Positions 11,380 to 26,278 are shown, counted from the first letter of the stretch. The stretch is DNA of 64,000 nt from Selaginella tamariscina (GCA_003024785.1 PUQB01000337.1:52501-116500), one strand, 5' to 3'. The notes: generated by a model not told the origin, from the letters alone. Numbers and translations: made by a program.

Positions 11380-11700
11380 TAAGGTGGGTTAAAAGTTCAA
11401 CCTAAGAATAAATTACCATGTTAAGAATAATAATTAATTAATAGGTCTAATTAGGTTAAGAATACAGTTTAAGGAGGTTAGGAATAATAACTAGGTTAAA
11501 TATTCACTTTTAAATTAAACTCACTAAGTTAAAAATAACAACTAAGTTAATGGTTCAATTTAATGAGTTAAGAACATAACTTAGGGATAAACTCACCAAG
11601 TTAAGAATAACAAATGAGTTAAAAATCTTGTTTAAGAATAAACTCATCAAGTTAAGAATTACAATTAAATTAAGAGTCATTAAATATTTCTTATAACATT
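11380..11700. repeat. Degenerate minisatellite, unit A
   Basis: The words AAACTCACCAAGTTAAGAAT and AACTAAGTTAATG recur with a loose period of about 55-60 bp. The same array is in unit B (about 19130-19440), unit C (about 31130-31520) and upstream of gene D (about 33010-33260). No coding signal is seen. Confidence 0.65.
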
Positions 11701-13574
11701 TAAGACTTATCAACACAATTTAGTAAGTAATAATACTTAGCATCAAAGTAAAGAGCAATTATAATAAAGACTATGATTGCTCTAGTAAAAATAATTTTAG
11801 TTATTATTTTTAATTTAGTGAATTTATCTTTAAATTGGATCTTTAACCGAATTGTTATTTTTAACTTGATTAATTTATGCTTAACCTTATATTTGGGTTT
11901 AACTAAGTCCTTGAATATCTAATAATGGTCGGCTCGTGTCATTAGATATTTGTAAGAAACTCTAAACAAAGCTAGTATAAAAAACTCTTATCCTCATTTT
12001 CATATCCCGGTTAAGTTATTGATTAATTTAAGTGAGTTTGGCATGTCGGATATGAGTAAACACAGCCTTAGGGTTGCCCTAACCCATGCTTAAGTTAGGG
12101 TTTAGGAGTCAATGGATCATTAAATTACTCATTAAGTATATTTCGATTACTATTGAGAATGAGATTCCATGTTACCCTAGGAAAACATGGGGCCTTTATC
12201 ACATATATTGAATATTACATGTACATAAAGTTTATAGATTTATGACCGAGTTCGTTATTCTCTTATTTGTGCAAGCTTTATCTTGTGTTGTTAAGGCACA
12301 ACCCTCTATTGTGCCGCCTTAATTTCTAAACAATACAAGTACATCTCACTTCCGAAGTAACCTACCCTTAACATTGGCCTAGGAAGTCCTGTCGGATTGC
12401 ACATTTCGAAGGTCAAAGGTTGAAGCATGTAGCCCTCCTTCACATCAAGCTAGAGGTACCATTCACAACTAAGTATAACACATCGGTGTCTTTGTCCAAC
12501 TATGGGCATGGGATTTTAGCTAACATGTTTTATTCTAAATTCCTGAGGTTTCACAAAGGGGTTTTAAAGTTGATATTTGAAAGCCACGTTCATGGCATCT
12601 GGTGTAACTCTTGAATCTAAGGGTTATAACATGATAGTCCATGTTTTGGGAAACAATGTCACATGAATTATGTTGAATGACACATGGTACAATGCTTGAG
12701 GCACGCCCTTTGGGATTTTCTCATGAGCTCAACATCGAGGGTTGGGTACTTTAACAAGTAGGCATGCTTGTGCTCACATTAGGGTTTCAAGCCTTGTGCA
12801 TTCGTTAAAGAGAGGTTAGGTCTCTTAACTGGATGTACTATTGTCACAGTTGACTAAGGGGATCTTCTTCTTGGAATACAAAGGTTGAACAACCTAAGCT
12901 CGTCAGCAAGAGCTCGTTCATGAAACACTCCCAAGGTTGTGTATTTAGGGTTATTCAAACTTAACTTTGGGGAGGAGTTAGTTGTGGGTCAAGGTACCTT
13001 TGTCACCTTAATCATGGACTAAGGTAATTCTTCAAAGGATAAGTAACAATGCCTTATCTTTGTCACAAGGGTATATGTGTGACACATCTTCTTTGGTGGA
13101 TTAAGCCATGACCATATCTAGGTCTCATGGGGAAGACTCTTAAAGTTTATTTAGGTTATCCTATGAGGTTTGGAAAGTAGTCATTATAAAGGGAACTTAG
13201 TCTTATACTTAATTGCACATCTGAGTCAAACTCTATAGGTTGTCTTGAAAGACTTAGTGTTGCTCACACAGAACAGGGTGTTGATGCCAAAAGGCCACTT
13301 GGCAACCACGTGTTAGCTCTCGAGTAAAAACTTTGATAATTGATATCGAAGCCTACTCTTTATGGTTAGTAGAATTGCCTAAAAGTGGTGTTGTGTTTTA
13401 GGGTTTAGCTAATGCTAAGTTTTAAAATACTCTACACTTTTTGCTAACACATCTGAATTCGACATAGAGAGTTGGTTATGAGATCTATAACTCTTTAATA
13501 AACACCTAGTAAGTAAGTGTGAGTTATGGACTCTAATCTCAGGATAATACTTAGAATAAGGAACTTCTAAGTTG

Positions 13575-13708
13575 CCTTGCCATGTTACTTTGCCTTACAG
13601 TTGTTTAAGTTAATTTACCTAAAGTTGTCCATATTACTTTACCTTGCCATGTTACTTTGCATTACAGTTGTTTAAGTTAATTTACCTAAAGTTGTCCATA
13701 TTACTTTA
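13575..13708 (+). repeat. 67-bp tandem duplication in unit B
   Basis: The block CCTTGCCATGTTACTTTGC... starts at 13575 and again at 13642. Unit C has the same duplication (21328 and 21395), but unit A has a single copy near 5800. It marks B and C as sharing an ancestor after A at this end of the unit. Confidence 0.85.
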
Positions 13709-15279
13709 CCTAAAAGTCTTGGTGCTTACCTCAATAATGTCTACTCAACAAAAGCCAAACCATACACGCTTGGAACTAGATCAAAATGCACGATGGCTAG
13801 AATCATTTTTAGACAAGTTATTGAGGTGGTACTCATTTTCGGTAGTGTTGGCGACCTAAACATCTTCTATGATGATGTAGCATGGCCAAAATGTTGGCAT
13901 TTGGCTCTCGAAATTGGTTTTCGCAGCGACATGCATGCTGGCGTTAAGAGATTTTTCCTCGTTGGATTGCCGATGTGGTTAGGTCTATTTTCATTTGCGT
14001 GACTACAACATATAAGTCACACGAGAATTATAAGCACGAAGAAAAAATACAAGTGGTCTCAATTGCATTTGCATTAACATTTTATTTTTGCATCAAAATC
14101 AACAAACAACAATTCGCATACCTTCTCTAACGATTTGTGAGCAGCTTGGGCAACGCTTAGCAAGGAATGAAAAATTTAGTCCATTATTTGGGCCACCTTT
14201 TATATACTAGGCTGCTACATTTGAATTTTCAACAATCCTTGTTGTTGAGTTTGAATTCACCAAGCAGAAGAACATATGTGCAATTAAGGCAACTCTTGCT
14301 TTTGGAAGCAATTTCATCAACTTCCCCTTGATCCTCCGTCCACGGGCACTATACTGCATGGAAGAGATTTCGTCACCCCAAGTGAAGGCACCTTGCTAGG
14401 GTTCTTGCATCCAATCATGGGTAACTAGGTTACCTGGGCGGTACCATTTTCATGTTGCCAAGTTGTTTCATCTAACTAGGCCTTATTAAACATTAAAAAG
14501 CATTAATAACACTGCATTCACTCACATAATGACACAATGCAGGCATGTTAATATACAAAGTGCAGATTTAATTATCAAATGATATGTTGCATCTTCACCC
14601 AAAAGGAAAAGGTAGTGTCCAGTGGGAGTTCACATGACCTCGTGGGGATTCAACAATTGATTAATCGGAATATTCAGTTACATTTTAGCAGTTCTGCATA
14701 AAGCAATGCACCCCAAGGTGAATCTCGGCTGCCAATCTCAGGGTCTTTGGAATCAGAACCATTGCTTAAATCCTATGGCCAAGAACATTAGACGGTGCAA
14801 CTGTGAATCTATTTTAATGACAAGATTTTTTATAAAACATATTTTCAATGGCATAGTTTGTCCCACCAAAAACATTTTACGTATTGATGAAAGTTAATTG
14901 AAATATAAATGAAAGTTTTGAAAATATAAAATAGTGCAATTAATACTAATATATTTATAATAAATATAAAAGAAAAAAGTATTTCAAAATAAATATTTAT
15001 CAAAATAAATTAAAATTATATATATTTCTTTCTTTTTGATTTTTTAACACAATGTTATAATATATAACTAAAGTATTTGATATATATTATTTATATATAA
15101 AATGTAATTAAACTTAATAACATTATCAAGGCTAAATGATGATAGAAGGAGTACATTTTGCATTAGTTTTTTCAATCTTTTGGATTCTTGTGTGTAATCA
15201 TGTGTTGGATGGTAGGTTTACTTATTTAACTAATTTAATAAGGTATTTAAAAGCAAAATATTCAATCACAAGCACGTGA

Positions 15280-15331
<52 letters not shown>

Positions 15332-15649
15332 CATATGTAAAATATCCCGTTAAACCCTAATCCGTAGGTTATAAGAAAGTGTATGTGCCCTTTGTGCATG
15401 TGATTTTAATGGCCTTACTAACAGCATAAAACATTTTAATTATATATATTTTCATAAATTTAAAGTATAAACATTGACAGTTAAACCCTCTGTTAATATT
15501 AAACACAATGAGTTGCTTACATAATATTATAAGTCCTTCTATACGTGTGTTCTGCATGCGTGTGTCTACGTGCATGTGCATGTATAATCACAATTTAATG
15601 AGAATATACTTTTTCTAGGAAAATTTCTCGCGTGGTCAAATGGGTGAAG

Positions 15650-17881
15650 ATGAGTATATATGGAACGAGGAGAACTAGGGTTTCTGCAGGTCCTCGCAAT
15701 GAAGAGTGACATGGCATTATCCAGTGAAGTAAGTATCTAAATTTATTTTTTATACTTCGTACATTTCATATAAAAATCTGTGTTTTTTGTGGAGCTTTTT
15801 TCCCTTAGTTTTTCATAAAAGTTTGCACTTAAATCATGATATGCCATGAAATTTTTCCATCTTTTTGTGTTTTTCTTTGAATTTTTATGAATTTAACCCC
15901 ACCATCTACCTGCTTTGTATTTTCCCTTTTTAGTTTTCCATAGAAAACTTTTATGTTTTGTTATGAATTTGCACTTTGATGGAAATATTCTATCTTTCTG
16001 CTGAATCCGCACTCGTTTCATGTAAACATGTAAGTTGGTGTCATAATATATAAATTATTTGCAAACAATAAACTGGTTTTCATTCTAATATAGGCAAACA
16101 TAGTATAGTGCTATTTTTATCTGTTCACTTAACTAACACTATGGTTTTCAGAACCAGCTACTTACTGAACAAGTTGAAAAGGTATGCACAATTGACATAT
16201 TCTTGCTGTATTTTTATGTGATATTGCTCACATCCCTCTCTATACACACGTTTTTTGTTTTAATGTGGTCTTGCATTACAGACCATTGCGCAGGGTGCTC
16301 AATTCATTAACATTGAAGGAAGCTCATGTCGTTCAGAACTCTGTGCTAAGCTCGAAGAACGTTGGCACAATGCCCAGCTCGCAGGTGTGTGTGTGTAAAG
16401 AAAAGAGAGAAGTATATCTAATAGAGCATAGTCTTATACAGTGATGCTTATGTTTACGAGGACCAGCGTGGGTATATTAATATCATTGCTGGGGTTCCTG
16501 GAGAGGAAACCGAGCTTCCGAGTTGCTTTACCCCCAGAAACACAGGCGAATGAGGATACACATAAACAACACGTTTTGTGGGAGCATCTGAGAAATGGTT
16601 TTATTTTCAACGTCAGATTGAGCCCAGCTTTGCTGCTACTCGCAACTGCGAGGCAGGCCGATGAGAAAATGAATGGAACATGGTTTCACTTTGGACGTGG
16701 AGATACACTTCTCAATTTTTCTGCTACCACCAAGGAAAACCACGCTTCTCTCACCTACAGTTTCCAGGTGCTGTGACAGAGAATACCGAGTTCCACACCC
16801 ACGTTTTTATCAAACGTCACAAACAGCTCGTTCGTTCCTCTCTGGTAAACTTATCGAACTTCCGGGTCGTCATTCCAGATCTGCCTCTACCTTGGCCTGA
16901 ACCACACTCTACAGGAATGGTTGTTGAGAATTTCCAGGTATACACACACACACATGTATAGGTATAGGTATAAGTATTGAAAAGCTTTTTTGTGCAGGTG
17001 TTTTATGACCCTTGGGACGCCAGTTTACTTTGCTATAGAAATTTCCGACATGTAGGGATTACTGTAATCCATAGCCTCACCACAACTTGCAACCTCATGC
17101 GGATACTCTCTGGATACTTTGTTGCTGTTACAGCTGATCATACCTTGTTGTACTATGGATTTGACAGCGAATCAACTGCAGTGCACTTCCTACAAACAAG
17201 CAGTAAGACCTGAAGTCATGACTTATACTCTTTCTTTCACTCTCTCTTAGCTCTGTGCAAAACTTGTCTTACCCTCTTTATATTACAGAGCGAACGGCCG
17301 CTGACTATAGCCGACGTGATCAGTGTGGAACATGTTGGGCGAACTCTTACTAAACTGCTATGCATTCTTGTGCCGGATGCAATTATAAACGAGCACCTTT
17401 GGGTAGGCTCCCTTACATTTACAGGTGACAAGTTCACTCCCAACTTGTTTTACACCCTGCCACTCACTCAGGTAAAACGCATGTGTAAAAATCACATATA
17501 TATGAATGTAGGTGTGCGTGTGTGTATACACATATTCATGTGTGAGATGTGAACATGTAGAACTCAAGTTTGTACATTCCTGCTGGCCTTCCGAACGGAT
17601 CATTTGGTGTAACACAACCCGACTTAGTGCGTGTGACCGACTCATCAGGCGAGTTGTTGTAAATATATACACACATAGGTACTTATGGTAATTTATATTA
17701 ATGAAGGTGGGGGGATATCATCCACAAAGATCGTTTATATCATTTGGAAATATCAAAAAACAGATGCCATTGACAAAGAATGCATTAATCTCCCAACGTC
17801 ATGTCGTAGTCCATGATCTTGGATGTAAACTGGGATTCAGGATACCGAGGTGGTAGAGTTGTCTATAAGATAAAGATTTAG
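15650..17881 (+). pseudogene. Unknown array gene, copy B
   Basis: Same exon layout as copy A: E1 15650-15728, E4 16282-16384, E5 16442-16937, E6 16998-17212, E7 17289-17471, E8 17561-17658, E9 17679-17881. E8 here reads cleanly as SLYIPAGLPNGSFGVTQPDL followed by RVTDSSGEL. E5 lacks 13 bp around the VEPSF segment and lacks CCTC in the GDTLPP segment. E9 lacks about 77 bp relative to A and C, which removes the RHVIVHDL...TFDI region and shifts the frame before the VNWDSGYRGG end. This copy is the least intact at its 3' end but keeps the CTCTACAGG junction sequence of copy D in E5. Function is unknown. Confidence 0.6.
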
Positions 17882-20800
17882 GTAACCATTAACAACTATC
17901 AACTTGTAATGTTTGCTTTGTGTATATAATCAGTACATGTTTTTAAGGCTTTTCCTGTGTGTGCGTGTGTGTAGTTGTGTGTACCTTCAGTTTCGGACTC
18001 CATCACTTAAGCATTTACATACATACATGGATATATATAATGTGTGTGTACATTTGAATGTATTTTAGATCCAATGTACTTACGCGTGTGTATGTGAGTG
18101 GGGGTACTATAGATATGATATATTACATAGTTTGAGATAATACTCGACGGTTCTCTCTGGCTGGCTACATGTGTGTACAGTATGTACAGAAACATATTAC
18201 ACACATTGTGTTTTTGTGTCTGTAATTCGTAATACACAATAAATAATTTGTGTATGAGCATGTGTTCTGAAAGGTATTACGAGTTTGTATATGTAATTCT
18301 CAATTATAAAATTTGATGGGTATGTACATGTATGTTGATGAAAGTGCAAGTGCGTTTGAGAAGAGAAACAAAACTGGTGTGTGTGCCCACATGTGTTTAA
18401 GTCCATGTGTGTGTAACAGAGGGAGCATTCTCTTGGACATGTGTGTATGTGTGGGGGGGGGGGGGGGGTTTGTGAGAGAGGGAAGGCATAGGTTTATATA
18501 TGCATAGCTTTCAAGAGGGACTTGTGTGTTTGACCTTGGTTACAATTTGGCTTAATCATGTTAATTGAATTGTCAATGAAAGCTCTAAAAATAAAAATAT
18601 TAAATTCATTTAATTATATAAGAATGAAAATAAAAGAAAGGACTTATTTAAAATATATATCTTAAAGTAATGACATTTTTAATGTTTTTTTCAATCTTTT
18701 GGATTCTTATGTATAAGCACGTGTGTGATTTCATTGATTTAATAAAGCATTTAAAATAGAAGTATGCAATGCAAGATTAATTGATAAAATCACCTGGATT
18801 ATCATATATTAGCATATATATTTCATAGAATACATGATTGACAAACCCTAATCAATAAGCTCTCAATTATATGTATTTTGTAAAACTATAAAGTGCACCG
18901 TTAAACCCACGAGTTGTTCAATTTTTATATAATAAGAAGTTTATTCAATGTGTGTACTTAAGATAATGTTTCGTCCATGGTAGCTATAAATTCTATTAAA
19001 CATCCATCCTAAATCTCTTCATTAACAGTAATTTTGAATTCCATTTCAATAATTACCCTAAATTTCATCTTGCATTTACTTTAAATTATTATACATTTAA
19101 TCTAATAATTATCTTAAATGTCAAAAGTTAAGGTGGATTAAACTTCAACCTAAGAATAAACTTACCATGTTAAGAATAATAATTAATTAATAGGTTTAAT
19201 TAGGTTAAGAATACAATTTAAGGAGGTTAAGAATAAAACTAGGTTAAATATTCACTTTTAAATTAAACTCACCAAGTTAAAAATAACAACTAAGTTAATG
19301 ATTCAATTTAATGAGTTAAGAACATAACTTAGGGATAAACTCACAAGTTAAGAATAACAAATGAGTTAAAAATCTTGTTTAAGAATAAACTCATCAAGTT
19401 AAAATTACAATTAAATTAAGAGTCATTAAATATTTCTTATAACATTAAGACTTATCAACACAATTTAGTAAGTAATAATACTTAGCATCAAAGTAAAGAA
19501 CAATTATATAAAGACTATGATTTGCTCTAGTAAAAATAATTATTAGTTTTATTTTTAATTTAGTGAATTTATCTTTAAATTGGATCTTTAACCGAATTGT
19601 TTATTTTTAACTTGATTAATTTATGCTTAACCTTATATTTGGGTTTAACTAAGTCTTGAATATCTAATAATGGTTCGGCTCGGTGTCATTAGATATTTGT
19701 AAGAAACTCTAAACAAAGCTAGTATAAAAAACTCTTATCCTCATTTTTCATATCCCGGTTAAGTTATTAGTTTAATTTAAGTGAATTTGGCATGTCGGAT
19801 ATGAGTAAACACAGCCTTAGGGTTGCCCTAACCATGCTTAAGTTAGGGTTTAGGAGTCAATGGATTTAAATTACTCATTAAGTATATTTCGATTACTATT
19901 GAGAATGAGATTCCATGTTACCCTAGGAAAACATGGGGGCCTTTATCACATATATTGAATATTACATGTACATAAAGTTTATAGATTTATGACGAGTTCG
20001 TTATTCTCTTATTTGTGCAAGCTTTATCTTGTGTTGTTAAGGCACAACCCTCTATTGTGCCGCCTTAATTTCTAAACAATACAAGTACATCTCACTTCTG
20101 AGGTAACCTACCCTTAACGTTGGCCTAGGAAGTCCTGTCGGATTGCACATTTCGAAGTCAAAGGTTGAAGCATGTAATCCTCCTACATCAAGCTAGAAGG
20201 TACCATTCACAACTAAGTATAACACATCGGTGTCTTTGTCCAACTATGGGCATGGGATTTTAGCTAACATGTTTTATTTACCAAGTTCCCGAGGTTTCAC
20301 AAAGGGGGTTTTAAAATTGATATTTGAGAGCCACGTTCATGGCACCTGGTGTAACTCTTGAATCTAAGGGGTTATAACATGATAGTCCATGTTTTGGGAA
20401 ACAATGTCACATGAATTATATTGGATGACACATGGTACAATGCTTGAGGCACGCCCTTTGGGATTTTCTCATGAGCTCAACATCGAGGGGTTAGGTACTT
20501 TAACAAGTAGGCATGCTTGTGCTCACATTAGGGTTTCAAGCCTTGTGCATTCGTTAAAGAGAGGTTAGGTCTCTTAACCGGATTACTATTGTCACAGTCG
20601 ACTAAGAGGATCTTCTTCTTGAAATACAAAGGTTGAACAACCTAAGCTCGTCAGCAAGAGCTCGTTCATGAAACACTCCCAAGGTCGTGTATTTAGGGTT
20701 ATCCAAACTTAACTTTGGGGAGGAGTTAGTTGTGGGTCAAGGTACCTCTTGTCACCTTAATCATGGACTAAGGTAATTCTTCAAAGGATAAGTAACAATG

Positions 20801-23338
20801 CCTTATCTTTGTTATGAGGGTATATGTGTGACACATCTTCTTGGTGGGATTAAGCCATGACCATATCTAGGTCTCATGGGGCAAACTCTTAAAGTTTATT
20901 TAGGTTATCCTATGGGTTTGGAAAGTAGTCATTATAAAAGGGAACTTAGTCTTATACTTAATTGCACATCTGAGTCAAACTTATGGGTTGTCTTGAAAGA
21001 CTTAGTGTTGCTCACACAGAACAGGGTGTTGATGCCGAAAGGCCACTTGACAACCACGTGTTAGCTCTTCGAGTAAAAACTTTGATAATTGATATCGAAG
21101 CCTACTCTTTATGGTTAGTAGAATTGCCTAAAAGTGGTGTTGTGTTTTAGGGTTTAGCTAATGTTAAGTTTTAAAAATACTCTACACTTTTTGCTAACAC
21201 GTCTGAATTGACATAGAGAGTTGGTTATGAGATCTATAACTCTTTAATAAACACCTACCTAGTAAGTAAGTGTGGGTTATGGACTCTAATCTCAGGGTAA
21301 TACTTAGAATAAGGAACTTCTAAGTTGCCTTGCCATGTTACTTTGTCTTACAGTTGTTTAAGTTAATTTACCTAAAGTTGTCCATATTACTTTACCTTGC
21401 CATGTTACTTTGCCTTACAGTTGTTTAAGTTATTTACCTAAAGTTGTCCATATTACTTTAGCCTAAAAGTCTTGGTGCTTACCTCAATAATATCTACTCA
21501 ACAAAAGCCAAACCATACACGCTTGGAACTGGATCAAAATGCACGATGGCTAGAATCATTTTTAGACAAGTTATTGAGGTGGTACTCATTTTCGGTAGTG
21601 TTGGCGACCTAAACATCTTCTATGATGATGTAGCATGGCCAAATGTTGGCATTTGGCTCTCGAAATTGGTTTTCGCAGCGACATGCATGCTGGCGTTAAG
21701 AGATTTTTCCTCGTTGGGATTGCCGATGTGGTTAGGTCTATTTTCATTTGCGTGACTACAACATATAAGTCACACGAGAATTATAAGCACGAAGAAAAAA
21801 TACAAGTGGTCTCAATTGCATTTGCATTAACATTTTATTTTTGCATCAAAATCAACAAACAACAATTCGCATACCTTCTCTAACGATTTGTGAGCAGCTT
21901 GGGCAACACTTAGCAAGGAATGAAAAATTGTAGTCCATTTTTGGGCCACCTTTTATATACTAGGCTGCTACATTTGAATTTTCAACATCCTTGTTGTTGA
22001 GTTTGAATTCACCAAGCAGAAGAACATATGTGCAATTAAGGCAACTCTTGCTTTTCGATCCTCCGTGCACGGGCACTATACTGCATGGAAGAGATTTCGT
22101 CACCCCAAGTGAAGGCACCTTGCTAGGGTTCTTGCATCCAATCATGGGTAACTAGGTTACCTGGGCGGTACCATTTTCATGTTGCCAAGTTGTTTCATCT
22201 AACTAGGCCTTATTAAAACATTATAAAGCATTAATAACACTGCATTCACTCACATAATGACACAATGCAGGCATGTTAATATACAAAGTGCAGATTTAAT
22301 TATCAAATGATATGTTGCATCTTCACCCAAAAGGAAAAGGTAGTGTCCAGTGGGAGTTCACATGACCTCGTGGGGATTCAACAATTGATTAATCGGAATA
22401 TTCAGTTACATTTTAGCAGTTCTGATAAAGCAATGCACCCCAAGGTGAATCTCGGCTGCCAATCTCAGGGTCTTTGGAATCAGAACCATTGCTTAAATCC
22501 TATGGCCAAGAACATTAGACGATCGTGCAACTGTGAATCTATTTTAATGACAAGATTTTTACAAAACATATTTTCAATGGCATAGTTTGTCCCACCAAAA
22601 AACATTTTACGTATTGATGAAAGTTAATTGAAATGTAAATGAAAGTTTTGAAAATATAAAAATAGTGCAATTAATACTAATATATTTATAATAAAATATA
22701 AAAGAAAAGAAGTATTTCAAAATAAATATTTATCAAAATAAATTAAAATTATATATTTATCTTCTTTTTGATTTTTTAATACAATGTTATAATATATAAC
22801 TAAAGTATTTGATATATATTATTTATATATAAAAATGTAATTAAACTTAATAACATTATCAAGGCTAAATGATGATAGAAGGAGTACATTTTGCATTAGT
22901 TTTTTCAATCTTTTGGATTCTTGTGTGTAATCATGTGTTGGATGGTAGGTTTACTTATTTAACTAATTTAATAAGGTATTTAAAAGCAAAATATTCAATC
23001 ACAAGCACGTGAATATGTAATATATATATATATATATATATGTAAAATATCCCGTTAAACCCTAATCCGTAGGTTATAAGAAAGTGTATGTGCCCTTTTG
23101 TGCATGTGAGCTTAATGGCCTTACTAACAGCATAAAACATTTTAATTATATATATTTTCATAAATTTAAAGTATAAACATTGACGGTTAAACCCTCTGTT
23201 AATATTAAACACAATGAGTTGCTTACATAATATTATAAGTCCTTCCATACGGTGTTCTGCGTGCGCGTGTGTCTACGTGCGTGTGCATGTATAATCACAA
23301 TTTAATGAGAATATATTTTTTTAGGAAAATTTCTCGCG

Positions 23339-25672
23339 TAGTATATATGGAACGAGGAGAACTAGGGTTTCTGCAGGTCCTCGCAATGAAGAGTGACATG
23401 GAATTATCCAGTGAAGTATCTAATTTTTTGTTTATACTTCGCACATTTCATATAAAAATCTGTGGTTTTTGTGGAGCTTTTTTCCCTTAGTTTTTCATAA
23501 AAGTTTGCATTTAAATCATGATATGCCATGGAATTTTCCATTTTTTGTGTTTTTCTTTGAATTTTTTTATGAATTTAATCTCACCATCTACCTGTTTTGT
23601 TTTCCCCTTTTTAGTTTTCCATAGAAAACTTTTATGTTTTATTATGAATTTGCACTTTGATGGAAATATTCTATCTTTCTGCGTGAATCCGCACTCGTTT
23701 CATGTAAAACATGTAAGTTGGTGTCATAATATATAAATTATTTGCAAACAATAAACTGGGTTTTCATTCTAATATAGGCAAACATAGTATAGTGCTATTT
23801 CTATCTGTTCACTTAACTAATACTATGGTTTTCAGAACAGCTACTTACTGAACAAGTTGAAAAGGTATGCACAATTGACATATTCTCGCTGTATTTTTAT
23901 GTGATATTGCTCACATCCCTCTCTATACACACGTTTTTTGTTTTAATGTGGTCTTGCATTCAGACCATTGCGCAGGGTGCTCAATTCATTAACATTGAAG
24001 GAAGCTCATGTCGTTCAGAACTCCGTGCTAAGCTCGAAGAACGTTGGCACAACGCCCCAGCTCGCAGGTGTGTGTGTGTGTAAAAGAAAGAGAGAAGTAT
24101 ATCTAACAGAGAATAGATCTTATACAGTGATGCTTATGTTACGAGGACCAGCGTGGGTATATTAATATCATTGCTGGGGTTCCTGGAGAGGAAGTCGAAC
24201 CGAGCTTCCGAGTTGCTTTACCCCCAGAAACACAGACGAATGAGGATACACATAACAACACGTTTTGTGGGAGCATCTGAGAAATGGTTTTATTTTCAAC
24301 GTCAGATTGAGCCCAGCTTTGCTGCTACTGCAACTGCGAGGCAGGCCGATGAGAAAATGAATGGAACATGGTTTCACTTTGGACGTGGAGATACACTTCC
24401 TCCTCAATTTTTCTGCTACCACCAAGGAAAACCACGCTTCTCTCACCTACAGTTTCCAGGTGCTGTGACAGAGAATACCGAGTTCCACACCCACGTTTTT
24501 ATCAAACGTCACAAACAGCTCGTTCGTTCCTCTCTGGTGAACTTATCGAACTTCCGGGTCGTCATTCCAGATCTGCCTCTACCTTGGCCTGAACCACACT
24601 ACAGGAATGGTTGTTGAGAATTTCCAGGTATCACACACGCACACACACACGCATGTATAGGTATAGGTATAGTATTGAAAAGCTTTTTTGTATAGGTGTT
24701 TTATGACCCTTGGGACGCCAGTTTACTTTGCTATAGAAATTTCCGACATGTAGGGATTACTGTAATCCATAGCCTCACCACAACTTGCAACCTCATGCGG
24801 ATACTCTCTGGATACTTTGTTGCTGTTACAGCTGATCATACCTTGTGTACTATGGATTTGACAGCGAATCAACTGCAGTGCACTTCCTACAAACAAGCAG
24901 TAAGACCTGAAGTCATGACTTATACTCTTTCTTTCACTCTCTCTTAGCTCTGTGCAAAACTTGTCTTACCCTCTTTATATTACAGAGCGAACGGCCTCTG
25001 ACTATAGCCGACGTGATCAGTGTGGAACATGTTGGGCGAACTCTTACTAAACTGCTATGCATTCTTGTGCCGGATGCAATTATAAACGAGCACCTTTGGG
25101 TAGGCTCCCTTACATTTACAGGTGACAAGTTCACTCCCAACTTGTTTTACACCCTGCCACTCACTCAGGTAAAACGCATGTGTAAAATCACATATATATG
25201 AATGTAGGTGTGCGTGTGTGTATACACATATTCATGTGTGAGATGTGAACATGTAGAACTCAAGTTTGTACATTCCTGCTGGCCTTCCGAACGGATCATT
25301 TGGTGTAACACAACCCGACTTAGTGCGTGGTGATGACGACTCATCAGGCGAGTTGTTCGTAAATATATACACACATAGGTACTTATGGTAATTTATATTA
25401 ATGAAGGTGGGGGGATTCATCGTCCACAAAGATCGTTTATATCATTTGGAAATATCAAAAACAGATGCCATTGACAAAGAATGCATTAATCTTCCCCAAC
25501 GTCATGTCATAGTCCACGATCTTGCAATGAGCTGCGATCCGAGGTTCCTGATTGTATCCTTACGGGCCACACATTAACTTTTGACATACATCCTGATCCA
25601 GCTCCACACGTGGATGTAAACTGGGATTCAGGATACCGAGGTGGTAGAGTTGTCTATAAGATAAAGATTTAG
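23339..25672 (+). pseudogene. Unknown array gene, copy C (start lost)
   Basis: Exons: E4 23964-24067, E5 24128-24627, E6 24696-24899, E7 24986-25168, E8 25257-25358, E9 25379-25672. E5-E9 are very close to copy A. About 19 bp around the start (GTCAAATGGGTGGAGATGA in A) are deleted, so the initiating ATG of A, B and D is absent. The next ATG, seven bases into the retained sequence, is in another frame. One base is also lost at the acceptor of E4 (CATTCAG against CATTACAG). The gene may start elsewhere or be non-functional. It ends before the LTR retrotransposon. Confidence 0.55.
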
Positions 25673-26247
25673 GTAACCATTAACAACTTATCAACTTGTA
25701 ATGTTTGCTTTGTGTATATAAATCAGTACATGTTTTTAAGGCTTTTCCTGTGTGTGCGTGTGTGTAGTTGTGTGTACCTTCAGTTCGGACTCCATCACTT
25801 AAGCATTTACATACATACATGGATATATATAATGTGTGTGTACATTTGAATGTATTTTAGATCCAATGTACTTACGCGTGTGTATGTGAGTGGGGGTACT
25901 ATAGATATGATATATTACATAGTTTGAGATAATACTCGACGGTTCTCTCTGGCTGGCTACATGTGTGTACAGTATGTACAGAAACATATTACACACATTG
26001 TGTTTTTGTGTCTGTAATTCGTAATACACAATAAATAATTTGTGTATGAGCATGTGTTCTTGAAAGGTATTACGAGTTTGTATATGTAATTCTCAATTAT
26101 AAAATTTGATGGGTATGTACATGTATGTTGATGAAAGTGCAAGTGCGTTTGAGAAGAGAAACACAAGACTGTGTGTGTGCCCACATGTGTTTGTGCGTGT
26201 TAATGAAAGTCCATGTGTGTGTAACAGAGGAGAGCATTCTCTTGACA

Positions 26248-26278
<31 letters not shown>

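Larger units (their letters stand above)
5581..13352 (+). repeat. Tandem array unit A (~7.77 kb)
   Basis: This is the first of three head-to-tail units, starting at CTACTCTTTGTGG. It holds a 2.2-kb leader spacer, the unknown nine-exon gene (7812-10149), a (TG)n/poly-G region to about 10.75 kb, then 2.6 kb of AT-rich spacer. The spacer carries a degenerate minisatellite (about 11.38-11.70 kb) and, near its end, GCCACTTGGCAACCACG. Differences from units B and C are mainly short indels. I see no other convincing gene in the spacers; short open frames there are not sustained between copies. Confidence 0.9.
13353..21101 (+). repeat. Tandem array unit B (~7.75 kb)
   Basis: The second unit has the same order as A. 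It starts at CTACTCTTTATGG (13353). Unlike A it has a 67-bp tandem duplication (13575-13708), shared with C. It carries a 77-bp deletion in the last exon of its gene, a 13-bp deletion in exon 5 and a 16-G homopolymer at 18453-18468. A degenerate minisatellite is at about 19.13-19.44 kb. Confidence 0.9.

Noticed and set aside
11380..11700. Possible CRISPR-like array of regularly spaced repeats
   Set aside because: The units are degenerate with no constant repeat or unique spacers, and the genome is a plant's. It is a minisatellite.
13793..14002. Open frame in the array leader spacer (MARIIFRQVIEVV..., also at 21546-21755)
   Set aside because: The frame is not kept in unit A, the composition is that of AT-rich non-coding DNA, and single-base differences between copies destroy it. 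It is treated as spacer.
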